From the NCBI GenBank assembly GCA_947683625.1, contig CANTUR010000660.1, forward strand, positions 248,001-312,000: a stretch of 64,000 nt of DNA. The letters run 5' to 3'. This DNA is from Mallotus nudiflorus. Lineage: Eukaryota; Streptophyta; Magnoliopsida; Malpighiales; Euphorbiaceae. Below the pieces are notes generated by a model that ran no database searches, was not told where the DNA came from, and saw only the letters and a list, made by a program, of their open reading frames with translations. Of the stretch, positions 24,687 to 35,285 are shown piece after piece; position 1 is the stretch's first letter; each line of letters opens with the position of its first letter. The position numbers and the translations under genes were made by a program.

Positions 24687-26040
24687 ATGTATGTATGTAT
24701 ATATATAGATATAGATATATATAGTCGAAATGGAAATTATTAAAGTATTAATATATTAGTGTTAATAGTTTTGGGAGAAGTAAGGAAAAACTCCTTAACA
24801 CCATACCCATCCAGAGTGGCATTGCACTAAACAAGCACAGGCTTAGCACACAATGGGTATAAAAAATGTATTGATTTTCTAGATTAAATTTTTAAATATA
24901 AAAAATAAATTATAAATTTAATATATCAGAGAAACCAAACGATACTCAGTGGAACCTAAGCTGAATCTAAAATCCATTAAGAAAAAAATTCAACCAATGA
25001 ACAAATTTAACCATCAAATTCATTGGTGATATTGTTTGTTTCAATTACATCAATAAATTTATTTTATCTTTAGATAAATTTTTAATAGAATTCATTTGTT
25101 ATTAATTTCAAAATGTTTTATTTATATGAATATTTTTCTAACATTTAAAATGAATTATATATATATCAAATTCACACTGATATTTTATTTGATAAAGATA
25201 CTATTTTAACCAAATGTTACATGATAAATAAGCAATCGTGAAATATAGGTATGAAAGTATTTTAGGAAATAAAAATGATAAAAGTAATATTTTATTCTTG
25301 TAAAAAAATATAGATATTATATCATGAAATTCACTTAAATTCTAAAACTATTTTACTAAAATTCGTTCTAATTATAAGTCATTTCGCGAATTCAAAAGTT
25401 TAGAAATTCAAAGTGAACACATTATAGTTAATCCAACAAAAGGAAGCAGTATAGATTTATCCAAAATCTTTTTAATATATGGTGGAGAGATCATTTTGGC
25501 TATTTCAATTAGAACAGTGCATGATACATGTATTGTATTGTCTTGGAACTTATCCAATTGACTAAGAGAGATATATTTTTTATGGTGAATATCCTAAAAA
25601 TGATTTTATTCGATCAGGTTAGCTTCTGGGTTATAATTATTGGAATTAAGATAAGAAGTTTATTTTCAAAATCAAAGTATCGTGTGAGATTACATTTAGA
25701 ATTTTGCAATTTACCCTATAGGAATGAATGGCTATGACAAGGAAAGTGCATTAGGGCTCGTTTTCAATCTTCTTTCATTTTCTTTATCAAACTCCATTGC
25801 TGCTTTTCCATTCCCAATATAGCTAGTCATCTTGATTTTAAATTTTACCACTCGAGTTTTGGAGATTTAAATTTAAAAATAAAAAGTAAAAAAAAATGTT
25901 AAGCTACACATATAAATGATATAGATTAGATATTAATATAAATTTATTGATTTTGTGTTATATAAATATAATTTTACTTATGTATTTATAAGATACAAAT
26001 ATATACCAATACTTTTGAAACTCATAAAATTTCTAGTCAG
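24241..26040. other. Intergenic, no gene seen
   Basis: AT-rich DNA between the two gene heads, with a 72-base (AT)36 tract at 24,611-24,682. No coding frame resembles a known protein. Frames at 24,516 (Tyr-Ile repeats from AT) and 25,528 have no support. Confidence 0.6.
24611..24682. repeat. (AT)36 microsatellite
   Basis: Perfect AT run followed by GTATGT and ATAGAT variants. Confidence 0.98.
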
Positions 26041-26049
26041 GCCCTAAAA

Positions 26050-26345
26050 TAAGTGCATATTCTATTCAAAGGAATAAAAAAAATTGTTAAATTCATAAGC
26101 AAAGTATAATTCATATACTTTCCTTGTAACTTCCGTAATGTTTTACTTATTTAATAATAATTTCCGACAACTTTAATGTGCACACTTTATTTATATGAAG
26201 TGTGTTTGTTTGTGATCAATATTCAAAGAGTCAAGATATAAGCAGGTATTTATAAATTTGCATAATCAGGATTCTAAATTCATTTACTACACCCACTTGA
26301 ATTAAATGATTATTTATTAACCATTGAATTCACACAGGTTGGAAA
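26050..26345 (+). promoter_or_regulatory. Upstream region and 5' UTR intron of the ankyrin/PGG gene
   Basis: Conserved with 23,745-23,993. A 5' UTR exon ends at 26,245 (AGCAG) with donor GTATTT. The intron ends at 26,337 (CACACAG), 8 bases before the ATG. A TATA-like TTTATATGAAG lies near 26,190, in a stretch absent from the dead duplicate. The transcription start is not determined. Confidence 0.6.
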
Positions 26346-29300
26346 ATGGCAGCAACTATAGTTCCCGAGGTATTAACGGGAGAGTCCAATTATGCAAGCT
26401 GGAGTGGTTGCTTGAAGAACTATTTTATAGTTCATGATGATATATGGGATGATGTTATAGAAAAAAGTAGTGGTCCTGAAGAGGGTGATGTTGAATTCAA
26501 GGCCTGGAAGAAGAAAAATGCAGCAGCATTACATGCCATTCAGATTTCTTGCTCGCCAGATGTATTTTCTCAGATAAGAGAAGTGACTTCTGCCAAACTT
26601 TGTTGGGGTAAGTTGGCTCAGATTTGCAAAGCAAAATCACATACACAAGCAGGTAATTCTTACTCTTTCTTCTAATTTATTTCATAGTAAATATATGGCG
26701 TTTATTTATTTATTTTTATTCAACTTCACGATAAAAGGTCTCTTAATATGAAAAAAAAATAAAAAATTCAAGTATTTGCTATCTTTTATAATTTTATTCC
26801 AAATTTATAATTTAGATAAACGTATATGTCTATAACAAAATTTTGACAGTTTTAGCACAAATGTTGATTTTCAAAATTTAATAAAACATTTTGACCTAAT
26901 ATTTGTTGAATCAACAATTTTAAGTAGCAGGTGATGATCAAGATAGTCAAGAATCATATATAGTAGATATTGAGCAAGGTAATTCTTATTCTTTCCTCTA
27001 CCATATTTCATATTAAATAAATATTGTTCACTTTTTTTTAATGCAACTTGGCAATAAAAGTCTATTTATATTAAAAAAAAAATCATACATGTATCCTTTT
27101 TTTTATATAATTTTATTCTACATTTTTAATTTCAGTAAAGTATATATGTTTAACAAATATTTCAGTAATTGAAAAATAACATGAAGATTACAATTTCATT
27201 ATTTCTGTTCGCAAGAATCATGTTTGTTCTCCTTAAAAAAAATAAAAAGAATACTCGTTTTAAATTGACCAATATTTAAAATCACTATATGTAAAGAATT
27301 ATGAATTTAAGGTTCAACTCGAGCTTAACTAGGATTGAATTATAATTTAAAAAAATATTATACATATAGTATTCATTAAAAAATTAAAATTATAAATTGA
27401 CATTATTCATAAAAAATTATTTACTGAATTGACTATAAGATACTTAATTAAAATTATGATTTTATTCTAATTGTATACTTTAATGATAATTTTATATCTA
27501 TTGTGAATAAAAATATATATTATAATATTAAATTATTAATATATTAAAATTACAAATTTAGTTATTTCCATGTCTTATGAGTTAAAATAATAAATTGAGC
27601 TTGACTATTTATTAAATGAAATTCAATATATGAGTTTAAAAATAAATTTTTAAGATGTTTGGAGTAGTCTAAATTTATGTTTACACTATCTTATATCTAA
27701 ATTTATGATTTGTTGGGGGCTTCAAACAAAATGTCTAGTTGTGAGAATAAATAAATTGCATCAGTTATAAACTCCGAATATAAAATTTAAAAATCATAAA
27801 TAATAATAAAAATTTAATGCACAAAATTCTCCAGAGAAAAAAAGGGCTAAAAATTCATTAACAAACTATTTGTAAGTGAGAAACAAACAACATCTTACAT
27901 GCCTCACAATCTTATTTATTTATTTGTTATGTATTGTATTTATCAATTAGTTATTTATACCCACAATTACATAAAATATTTGACAATTTAGTTAACTTGA
28001 TTTGCTTAATGTTGGTTATACATATAATATTTTATAGAATAAAATAATGCCATCAATAATTATATTCGAATTATCAATCTCAATACAATATCTTGTGTAG
28101 TGTTAAAAATAGCTTTTTTTTTTTTGTTTTGAACAACAAAAAATAGTTTTTCATGAATAAGAAAGTAATAACATTTGATATTGAATATTAAAATTATTAT
28201 ACTAATAATTATTTTTATTTATACTTAATTTTCATAATTTTATTAAATAAAATTGAAATAATTAAAAAATTCTTTGAAGTGTGGTCAGGTTAACCGTATC
28301 ATTAAATCCTCATTCAGTTCAACAGGTTTTAAGAAAATTTGTTAAAAGAAAATTTTATTTTTGACTCAAAATCTTTTCATAATTCCTATGCACTGCTCAG
28401 CAGTTTCACTTCTGTCTTATCTTAGATTTGCAGAGATTATAATTATAATATGCAGAAACAAAGGAGAATGAATTAACTGAAGTTCAGCCCCTACGCGAGG
28501 CAATATTAGCAGGCGATTTGAATGGTGTTAAAAGCTTTCTTGACCTTCATAAAGTTGATATAAACCAAAAAATTACAGAGCATGTTTCAACGGCTCTTCA
28601 TCTAGCAACTTCAAAAGGGAACATAGAGCTTGTGAAGGAACTGCTACAGTTAATGCCAGATGAAGCAGTAGAAATTACTGATAGATATGGATATACAGGT
28701 TTATCTAAGGCGGCTGAGATTGGAGCTACAAAAATTGCAGAACTCCTGGTAAAGAAGAACGAGAAATTGCTTAGTATGCCATCAAATAACAACTTACCAG
28801 TTACAATTGCATGTATGAATGGCCACAAGGATACAGTTTTGTTTCTATACTCTCAAACTCCATTGGAATTGCTACTTAGAGAGGATGGCAGATATGGAGC
28901 TAAGCTTCTGCATCAAGCTATTATGACTGAAATGTTTGGTAAGACTGCACACTTATTTTTATCTTAATAATTTAATTGCCAAATTAATATGTTTGTTAAC
29001 TAGATATTTACTTTTGTTTGTTAACTAGATATTTCCCTGGATCTAATTCAACGTTGCCCATCCTTAGCTACAACTTCTGTCAATTTTAAAATCAACCGCC
29101 TGGCCTCCCCTTTGATTGCATTGTCTCGTATGTATGATGTATTCCCCAGTGGCTGTGATTTGGTATTCTGGAAACGATGGATCTACTCTTGTTAGTATCT
29201 ACCTACCTCCTCTCTCTCTTGTTTCTCAATTTTCTAATTTATATATCATTTACAATAACAATAAAAATAAAAATTTCCTCTTCAAATTTGATCATAATAA

Positions 29301-29814
29301 CTATTCTTATGTTTTATTTCTATTTGAAAGCTTATTTTACCAATTAAAAATATTTTACAATATGAAATAAATCAACAAAGTATCAAATAATTTTAACATG
29401 CCACAAAATTTTGGCTTTCCTTTTTTTTTTTTTGGAAAGGGCTAATATATAAAGAAATGATATTTTTAACTTTTTTTTTTATTTTACTAGAAAACGTTAA
29501 AAATATCATGTCTTTTTTATAGACAAATATTCTAATTTAATACATGAAAATTAAATATATAAAAATGTTTTAATTAAATTTATAAATTAATAGCAAAATG
29601 ATCAAATAGGAAATGGTAATTTACCCAAAAAATATATTAATTGTATTATCACAGTAACATATGTTCGTTATTCATGCATGAAAGGCACTCAAGTGCAACT
29701 GCCTACTTCCACTAACCATGTGGCAATATCAATTACTGTAGAAAATGAGCAAATGCAACAACAAAACTGTTTAGGACGAGTTATGCCCCTTTCTCAGCTC
29801 CCTTTCAAAAATTC

Positions 29815-29849
<35 letters not shown>

Positions 29850-31344
29850 TCTAACATTATATTTTTTCCTACAGTGTTGTTATGTCAATTTCGAGCTATG
29901 GTTTCAAGACTCTTATCAATTTTTGGTAAGCTAATTTAGGCTATCAGTTCCGAACTATTGCTTCGTGACCTTTATCATTTTTTTTATGTTTTAATTTAAT
30001 TATGCATTTCTAACTATATTTGTTCATTAATTAATATAGGGCTCAAGCAAATTTATGAATTAAAGTTGAAGCATTCGTATGTTCTTGCGCTGTTACAACA
30101 CTTTTCTCAAGCAATATCAAGCATGGATGAGAATGAACGTGAAGAAAGAGGAGTACATAAAGCATTCTTCACTGCTATTGATCTTGGGATAATTGAATTT
30201 GTTATTGCCATGACAAAAGCCAACCCACTTCTACTCGACACCTTCGATCAAAATTCATGGGGCATAATTCATCACGCAATTCGAAATCGGCAAGAAAAAG
30301 TTTTCAATTATACATATGCTCTTGGAGGACGAACGTACATGCTAACAACTGGATATGATAATTATCGTAATAATTTGTTACATTTTGCAGCCATGTTAGC
30401 ACCCCCAAATAGACTTGCACGTATTTCAGGTGCTGCTTTACAAATGCAAAAAGAATTACAATGGTTTAAGGTAATTTTTTCTCAACTTTATAATAGCAGA
30501 TAGAGAGAATATTTATTTATTTATTTATTATAAGTTGTATACTTAATTTTACTACCTTGATTGAAAAATGAAAGTTAACATGTAGAAGTTATTCCAATTA
30601 TGTGTCATTGTCTTCACCATTATTTCTTGCTTTTGAGATTTCATATATTGATATTGTTGCTACAATTCGTGTTTTTTTTCCTATGTTGTCATTCAATTTA
30701 TTAGACATTTGTTATTATTTTAAAACTAAATGATTTAATTGCAGGAAGTGGAAACTATTATGGACCCTGCATTCAAACGATCTATTAACAACAATGGTTT
30801 TATACCCAGAAAACTATTTTCGAAAGATCACAAACAATTAATGATAGAAGGAGAAAAATGGATGAAAGAAACGGCAACCTCTTGTACTGTTGTAGGTGCT
30901 CTCATCATTACAATTATGTTTACTGTGGCATTCACTGTTCCTGGGGGCAACATAGAGGGAAATGGCATTCCACTATTTTTGAATAACGAGTCATTTAAGG
31001 TGTTCATAGTATCTGATGCAATATCTTTGTTTTCATCCTCGACTTCAGTAATAACGTTCTTAGGAATCCTGACCTCGCGTTATGCAGAAGATGATTTCCT
31101 AGAGTCATTGCCTAAAAAGTTGATCATCGGTCTTTCGACACTTTTTATTTCTATAGCAGCCATGATGGTGGCTTTTTGCGCTGCTCTTATAATTATGTTA
31201 GATGGGAAGTTAAGCCTTATAACTCCAACTATTTTGTTGGCTAGTGTTCCTGTTACTCTTTTCATGTTGCTACAATTTTCTACGCTAGTAGAGATTTTCA
31301 TATCCACTTATGGATCTCGCATCTTAAAAAGAAAAATGGAATAA
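26346..31344 (+). CDS. Gag-like domain / ankyrin-repeat / PGG-domain membrane protein (8 exons)
   Basis: Proposed exons: 26346-26652, 26931-26978, 28456-28938, 29029-29190, 29655-29780, 29875-29925, 30040-30470, 30745-31344; 735 residues. Residues 1-102 (VPEVLTGESNYASWSGCLKN onward, ending near SAKLCWGKLAQI) resemble the copia Gag head. Residues 119-279 hold ankyrin repeats (TALHLATSKGNIELVKELL), with more at about 405-500. The last exon has the PGG domain (KWMKETATSCTVVGALIITI onward) and about four membrane spans. Relatives are plant ITN1/ACD6-like proteins of the plasma membrane, linked to stress and defence signalling; a role here is inferred. Introns 1-6 are phase 1, intron 7 phase 0. 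The exon 5 donor reads TT where GT is expected (29,781-29,782), so normal splicing is doubtful. Skipping exon 5 (42 codons) would keep frame. It may be a gene or a recent pseudogene. Confidence 0.8.
26653..27150 (+). repeat. Duplicated intron unit (start of introns 1 and 2)
   Basis: Intron 1 from 26,653 and intron 2 from 26,979 begin alike (GTAATTCTTACTCTTTC and GTAATTCTTATTCTTTC). They stay alignable for roughly 200 bp, through the TTTCATA, poly-A and TTTTATTCC blocks. The offset is 326 bp, so exon 2 (48 nt) sits in a tandem duplication. Confidence 0.8.
28991..29039 (+). repeat. Tandemly duplicated splice acceptor of intron 3
   Basis: GTTTGTTAACTAGATATTT occurs at 28,991 and again at 29,016, 25 bp apart. 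Each copy has a CTAG acceptor (AG at 29,002-29,003 and 29,027-29,028). The downstream one keeps the reading frame. Confidence 0.85.
29817..29846. repeat. (TA)n microsatellite in intron 5
   Basis: 30 bases of TA directly before the exon 6 acceptor region. Confidence 0.97.
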
Positions 31345-31367
31345 TGGTTCTAGGTGTAACAAGTGAA

Positions 31368-31373
31368 AATAAA
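31368..31373 (+). terminator. Candidate polyadenylation signal AATAAA
   Basis: Lies 24 bp after the stop codon of the ankyrin/PGG gene and is followed by U-rich and GU-rich sequence (TTGTACTTGTTTGTTAG). Plausible 3' end signal; the cleavage site is unknown. Confidence 0.5.
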
Positions 31374-31459
31374 ATTAATGTTGTACTTGTTTGTTAGAGT
31401 AGTTTTGTGTTCGATGTATATTTTTGTGGCTACTATTGTAATTATCAAGTCTTTTATCC

Positions 31460-31559
31460 TTACATTTATAATTCAACGATGATGATTCCAATCAAATGGG
31501 AACTTCGTGATCAATGTTCCCATTTGATTGGAATCATCATCGTTGAATTATAAATGTAA
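31460..31559. repeat. Perfect 44-bp inverted repeat with 12-nt loop
   Basis: Left arm 31,460-31,503 starts TTACATTTATAATTC and ends AATGGGAAC. Right arm 31,516-31,559 is its exact reverse complement. Loop TTCGTGATCAAT. No mismatch in 44 bp. It starts 116 bp past the stop codon of the ankyrin/PGG gene. As RNA it would form a long perfect hairpin; as DNA, a cruciform. Confidence 0.97.
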
Positions 31560-31779
31560 CAAGTCAAATTCAAATTAAACTACTTCATTTCTTTCTTTTT
31601 TCCTTTAAAAGAAAGAGTTACGCAATATGAAACAATAGCATTAGAGTCTTCACTTATTAATTTATTTAATTTGATTGTATGATTGTTTTTTTATTTTTTT
31701 ATACTGCGGAGGAGACCCAAAAAACTACTTAAATTAATATCTTTCTCATTGAAGGTGTACCCATTCTGTCACTAAGAAG

Positions 31780-32060
31780 AATCAACCCACCCCATTATAA
31801 AAGGATCATTAAGCTCAACTACCCTCTTAGGCTTGATAATTCCCTGATTAGCTAAAAAATTTGTAGCCTAATTACATTCACGATATACATGTACATGATT
31901 ACTTCCATCATCCAGTCTTTATGAAGTAGCTGCTTGCAAACAAACAGTAAATTTGCAGTATGAGAAGCACTTGAATCCTTATTAGTTAGCTACTTGAACA
32001 TATTGAAAGAGTCCACCTCTAAAATCACTTTTTGAAAACTCTTCTTAAAAAATCACTTGA
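31780..32060 (-). pseudogene. LINE-type RNase H domain remnant
   Basis: The minus strand reads VILEVDSFNMFK near 32,010-32,040, then a HTANLLFVCKQLLHKDW segment. After a one-base shift comes NHVHVYRECN, a stop, and ATNFLANQG. This is the order of the plant RVT_3 RNase H domain (E-x-DS, then HxYRExNxxADxLA) found at the C-terminus of non-LTR retrotransposons and related proteins. No other part of a LINE is seen nearby. Short and broken by stops. Confidence 0.65.
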
Positions 32061-32690
32061 ACACATGGTTTAATTCTCTCTCTATGTATATAGCGTTCAA
32101 AGTACCTATTAAGCATATAGGAGCCTTTGTTCATATATCGCTTATCGGAGAAGAGCATTTACACAATCTGTGCACCATGATTAGAGTTTTCTATAAGACT
32201 TCTAAGGATGTGCAGGTCACCCTAACATGAATTTGAGTCAATTTGGCACATCTTCATTTTGTCTTTTTGATATTGTCAGGCCACATCCCCTATTCTATAG
32301 TTTATCTTTTTACTCAATAGATGGGTTTAAGAGAGTGAGCCTTTGGCTAGAGATGTGTACGCCCATGGATGCACATCTAGTCTCGAATCAAGGCTTTGAG
32401 AGAGGGTTACAAATGATATTTGGTGGTGTTGCCTTTTTTTTTACATTTCTGTATAACTTGTGCTCTCATATTTATATTATTGATGTTATTGTACAGGTGA
32501 TAGGACACCTTATTGCCATCTTTGAATCATTTGGAGTTAAATGTTATAGTAAATAAGCAAGGCCTCTATAATTCAAGAGATATTATGTTAAATAAATTAT
32601 TATAAAGATCTGTAGTTAGTAGCTAGGTAATGCTCATCTCTAATAGTGCCACCATCAGATGGTGCTTGGTAGTGAGGTTCTAGAGGGGAG
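32061..32690. other. Unassigned stretch
   Basis: No protein family recognised. A 109-codon plus frame (32,227-32,556) has hydrophobic segments but no motif, no good start context and lies among element debris. I treat it as chance. Confidence 0.5.
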
Positions 32691-32694
32691 GGGT

Positions 32695-33365
32695 GTTACA
32701 ATGGGTGTACAAGATCAAAACTCATCCAGATGGCTCAATTAAGAGATACAAAGCTTGTTTGGTAGCATGAGAATTCTCATAATAGTATGGACTAGACTAT
32801 TATAAAATGTTTAGTCTAATGGCTAAGATTGCAATTGTTTATGTTTTACAGGTACTTACCATAAGTAAATCATAGAACTTGTGGCATATGGATATGAAAA
32901 ATGCTTTTTTAAATGGAGAGTTAGATTAAGAGGTATACATAGAGCAACGTTAAGGATTTAAAAACAAGCTTAATCCTAAGTATGTTTGCAAATTGAAGAA
33001 GGCACTATACGAGTTAAAGCAAGACCTCAAAACTTAGTATGACAAGATTGATGCATTTCTCATCCATAGTGGCTATGGAATTGCACTAGCTAATTCAAGT
33101 TTATTTGTCAATGCTTAAGAAGGGAAGCTAGCAATAATCCTTATTTATGTTGATGATCTCATCATTACTAGAGATGATGATAATAAAATCAAATTAGGAA
33201 GAATTTATCAGTCTAGTTTTAGATGAAAGAACTTGAGGAGTTGAATCACTTTTTTTGGGTTAGAAGTGGAGCACACAAAAGAAGGGTTATTCCTATATTA
33301 AGAAAAATTTGCAAAGAATCTTCTCCAAAAGTATGGAATACTTAATTGTAAACCTTTTTTTTACA
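32695..33365 (+). pseudogene. Copia reverse transcriptase fragment
   Basis: Reads KWVYKIKTHPDGSIKRYKA at the left. Then MDMKNAFLNGELD, a VYIEQR motif, VCKLKKALYELKQ, LIYVDDLIITRDDD (catalytic YVDD kept), and a KEGLFLY segment toward YGILNCKPF. Stops and small shifts throughout. The order matches copia RT from fingers to connection. No integrase upstream or RNase H downstream, so it is a truncated relic unrelated in orientation to copia-1. Confidence 0.85.
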
Positions 33366-33560
33366 CTTCACTAGGTTTACACAACATTGGCAGTAGGCAT
33401 GTTTTAAGTGTGCAACCCTCTAGGTTTATGCATCATTGGCAGTGGGCCTAAACTTCCCATGTTAGCCCACAAGTCATAAGTGGTCTTTAGCAGGATATTA
33501 TGACTACCTAAGTTGCATGAAGGTTGATAATCTGATACAACCTAATCCAGAATGTGTATT
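33366..33560 (-). repeat. Fragment of a copia-1-like LTR
   Basis: Matches the copia-1 LTR around 13,095-13,285: GTGTGCAACCCTCTAGGTTTA, GGCAGTGGGCCTAA, ACAAGTCATAAGTGG, GCAGGATATTATGACTACC. It lies in the same orientation as copia-1, opposite to the RT fragment it abuts. Its first 80 bp hold an inner duplication of CTAGGTTTA...CATTGGCAGT. Confidence 0.75.
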
Positions 33561-33587
33561 ATAGTCCTTTTTTCATACCGCTATGGA

Positions 33588-35245
33588 TGCTATAAATGCA
33601 CGGTATTGACAAGTAGTGTAAAAATATAATCCCAAAGACATGTTGATCTAATAACCTATTTACCAATCTCTTATTATCTAAGGCTAAACATAAATGTATG
33701 TATAATTAACCTAAGTTGTGAATTCAAGAAATATTCTTCGAAAATAAAGATATAATTCAATAAAATTAACTTATTAGGAATTAAATTGCCACATAATCAC
33801 TAAGCTACCAAAATTTACTACTCAATTAATTATGCATAGCTTAAGTTTTCCTAAAACATTAATTAATCTTTCTTAAGCATAAATTAATTTAAACTCATAA
33901 CTATCAATCAAGGTAATGAAGACCTTATTCTAATTGCAATCTAAACACTTAAACATTAAAATCCTGAATTATAAAGCATAATTTAAAAGGCAATTTAATC
34001 AACTCATTTTATATATAATCTTAAGTGAAGTTAAATTTATGTTTATAGGTCTATTAAAATTTCCATCTCAGTGTATAATTCCAATTAAATTCATGTTATT
34101 GGTGGCCAAGCAATACCAAGCATTAGGAATACAAAACACAAAATGCAATAACTATTGAGTATATTAAATTGAAAGCCTATATCATGTTCGGATTATTATT
34201 CCTTAAAAAAGAAAAATTTAGCCTAACATATCATTATTAATCCCTAAAAATTTGTAAGAAAAACCAATAATAAAAAGTATAAGAAAGAGTAGAATAAGAA
34301 GAAAATAGTTATGATTAAAGTAACAAAAATCAAAATAAATTGAAATTTTTCTTCTTTGAAAATGAAAATAAACTATATTATTTTTAAAACTAGCCAAACC
34401 CCATCCCCCCCACCCCTTTCTTAAAGAGCCAAAATAATAAAACTTATAATAGTTCTTCCAAATACCCTAAAATAAACTTACTTAATTATTTGTCTTTGAT
34501 CTGTGCACTTTAATATGCATGGCTATGCATATTAAATTGCCAAAAAAAAAAAAAAAGAATTTAGTATGCACAATCATGCATCAGCAAGCTTAGCTTTCTC
34601 CGAATTAGGTGTAGTTGTACACACCTATATGCACAAGCACACATTAATAGGCTTAGCTTTCTTTAGATAAGGTACAACTGTGCACACCCATGTGAACATC
34701 CATGCACGGTTCTTACCATTTTTATTACACATAGCCATGTCAAGCATTTTATGTTTAAGTACTAAATTGTAACCCAATAGTTGCACCGATAAAAATAGAA
34801 TTGGAGCCTAGTCTTTGTATAAAAGTTATAGCTATAGAAGTGATCTTTCTAAAACATCTTCAATCATCTTAATTGGACCTTTTTAGCTCAAGATATCACT
34901 AAAATACTAATAATTGTGGATCTTAAAATGAAAGTTGTATATACTAACTTTGACTTAAGATTTGAAAGCATAAATAAATTGGTATTTTGATAAGTACCTC
35001 AATTCAGAGAGCATAAAAAGTGTACTTTAAATGTTTAGAAGACCACTATGTCATTGTAAAACTCTACAGATATCAAAATCTTCATCGAATCTCAGAGGTT
35101 GAATCAGCCCAAATCTGAAATTGCTTTTTAAGCTCTAATTCACTCCTAATTCACAAAAATCAACTAATCAGTTCATATTTTCATAAAATAAATATTTAAA
35201 TTAAATATAAATTAGCTAAAAATATACATTATTTAACTCTCATCA
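33588..35245 (-). repeat. Athila/Tat-like LTR, diverged
   Basis: The right end reads TCTCATCA followed by a polypurine-type motif in reverse (35,246-35,285). The left end TGCTATAAATGCACGG... runs into ACAAGTAGTGTAAAAATATAATCCC, matching the layout of the Athila-1 LTR end (ATACAAGTAGTAATTAAATATTG). Size 1.66 kb. Contains the GTGCACA/CATGCA-type words at 34,500-34,740. Whether this is a solo LTR is unclear. Confidence 0.6.
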
Positions 35246-35285
35246 AATACACCCTCACTTAAACTTTGCTTATCCTAAAGTAAAA
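35246..35285 (-). promoter_or_regulatory. Polypurine-type motif 1
   Basis: Minus strand: AGGATAAGCAAAGTTTAAGTGAGGGTG, then TATTTGATGAG (LTR start). Relatives read GAGGACAAGC...AAGTTTGGGGGTG. Confidence 0.6.

Noticed and set aside
24516..24743. Plus frame with a long Tyr-Ile repeat
   Set aside because: Translation of the (AT)36 microsatellite.
28598..28828. 76-codon minus frame
   Set aside because: Antisense shadow of the ankyrin-repeat exon 3.
29116..29370. 84-codon plus frame
   Set aside because: A shifted frame that overlaps exon 4 of the ankyrin/PGG gene and runs into its intron.
31460..31559. Rho-independent terminator reading of the hairpin
   Set aside because: The genome is a plant; arms are far too long and AT-rich, and no U-tract follows. 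A foldback or siRNA-type hairpin is the better description.
32227..32556. 109-codon plus frame with hydrophobic stretches
   Set aside because: No motif, no transcript-like context, lies between element fragments; most likely chance in AT-rich DNA.
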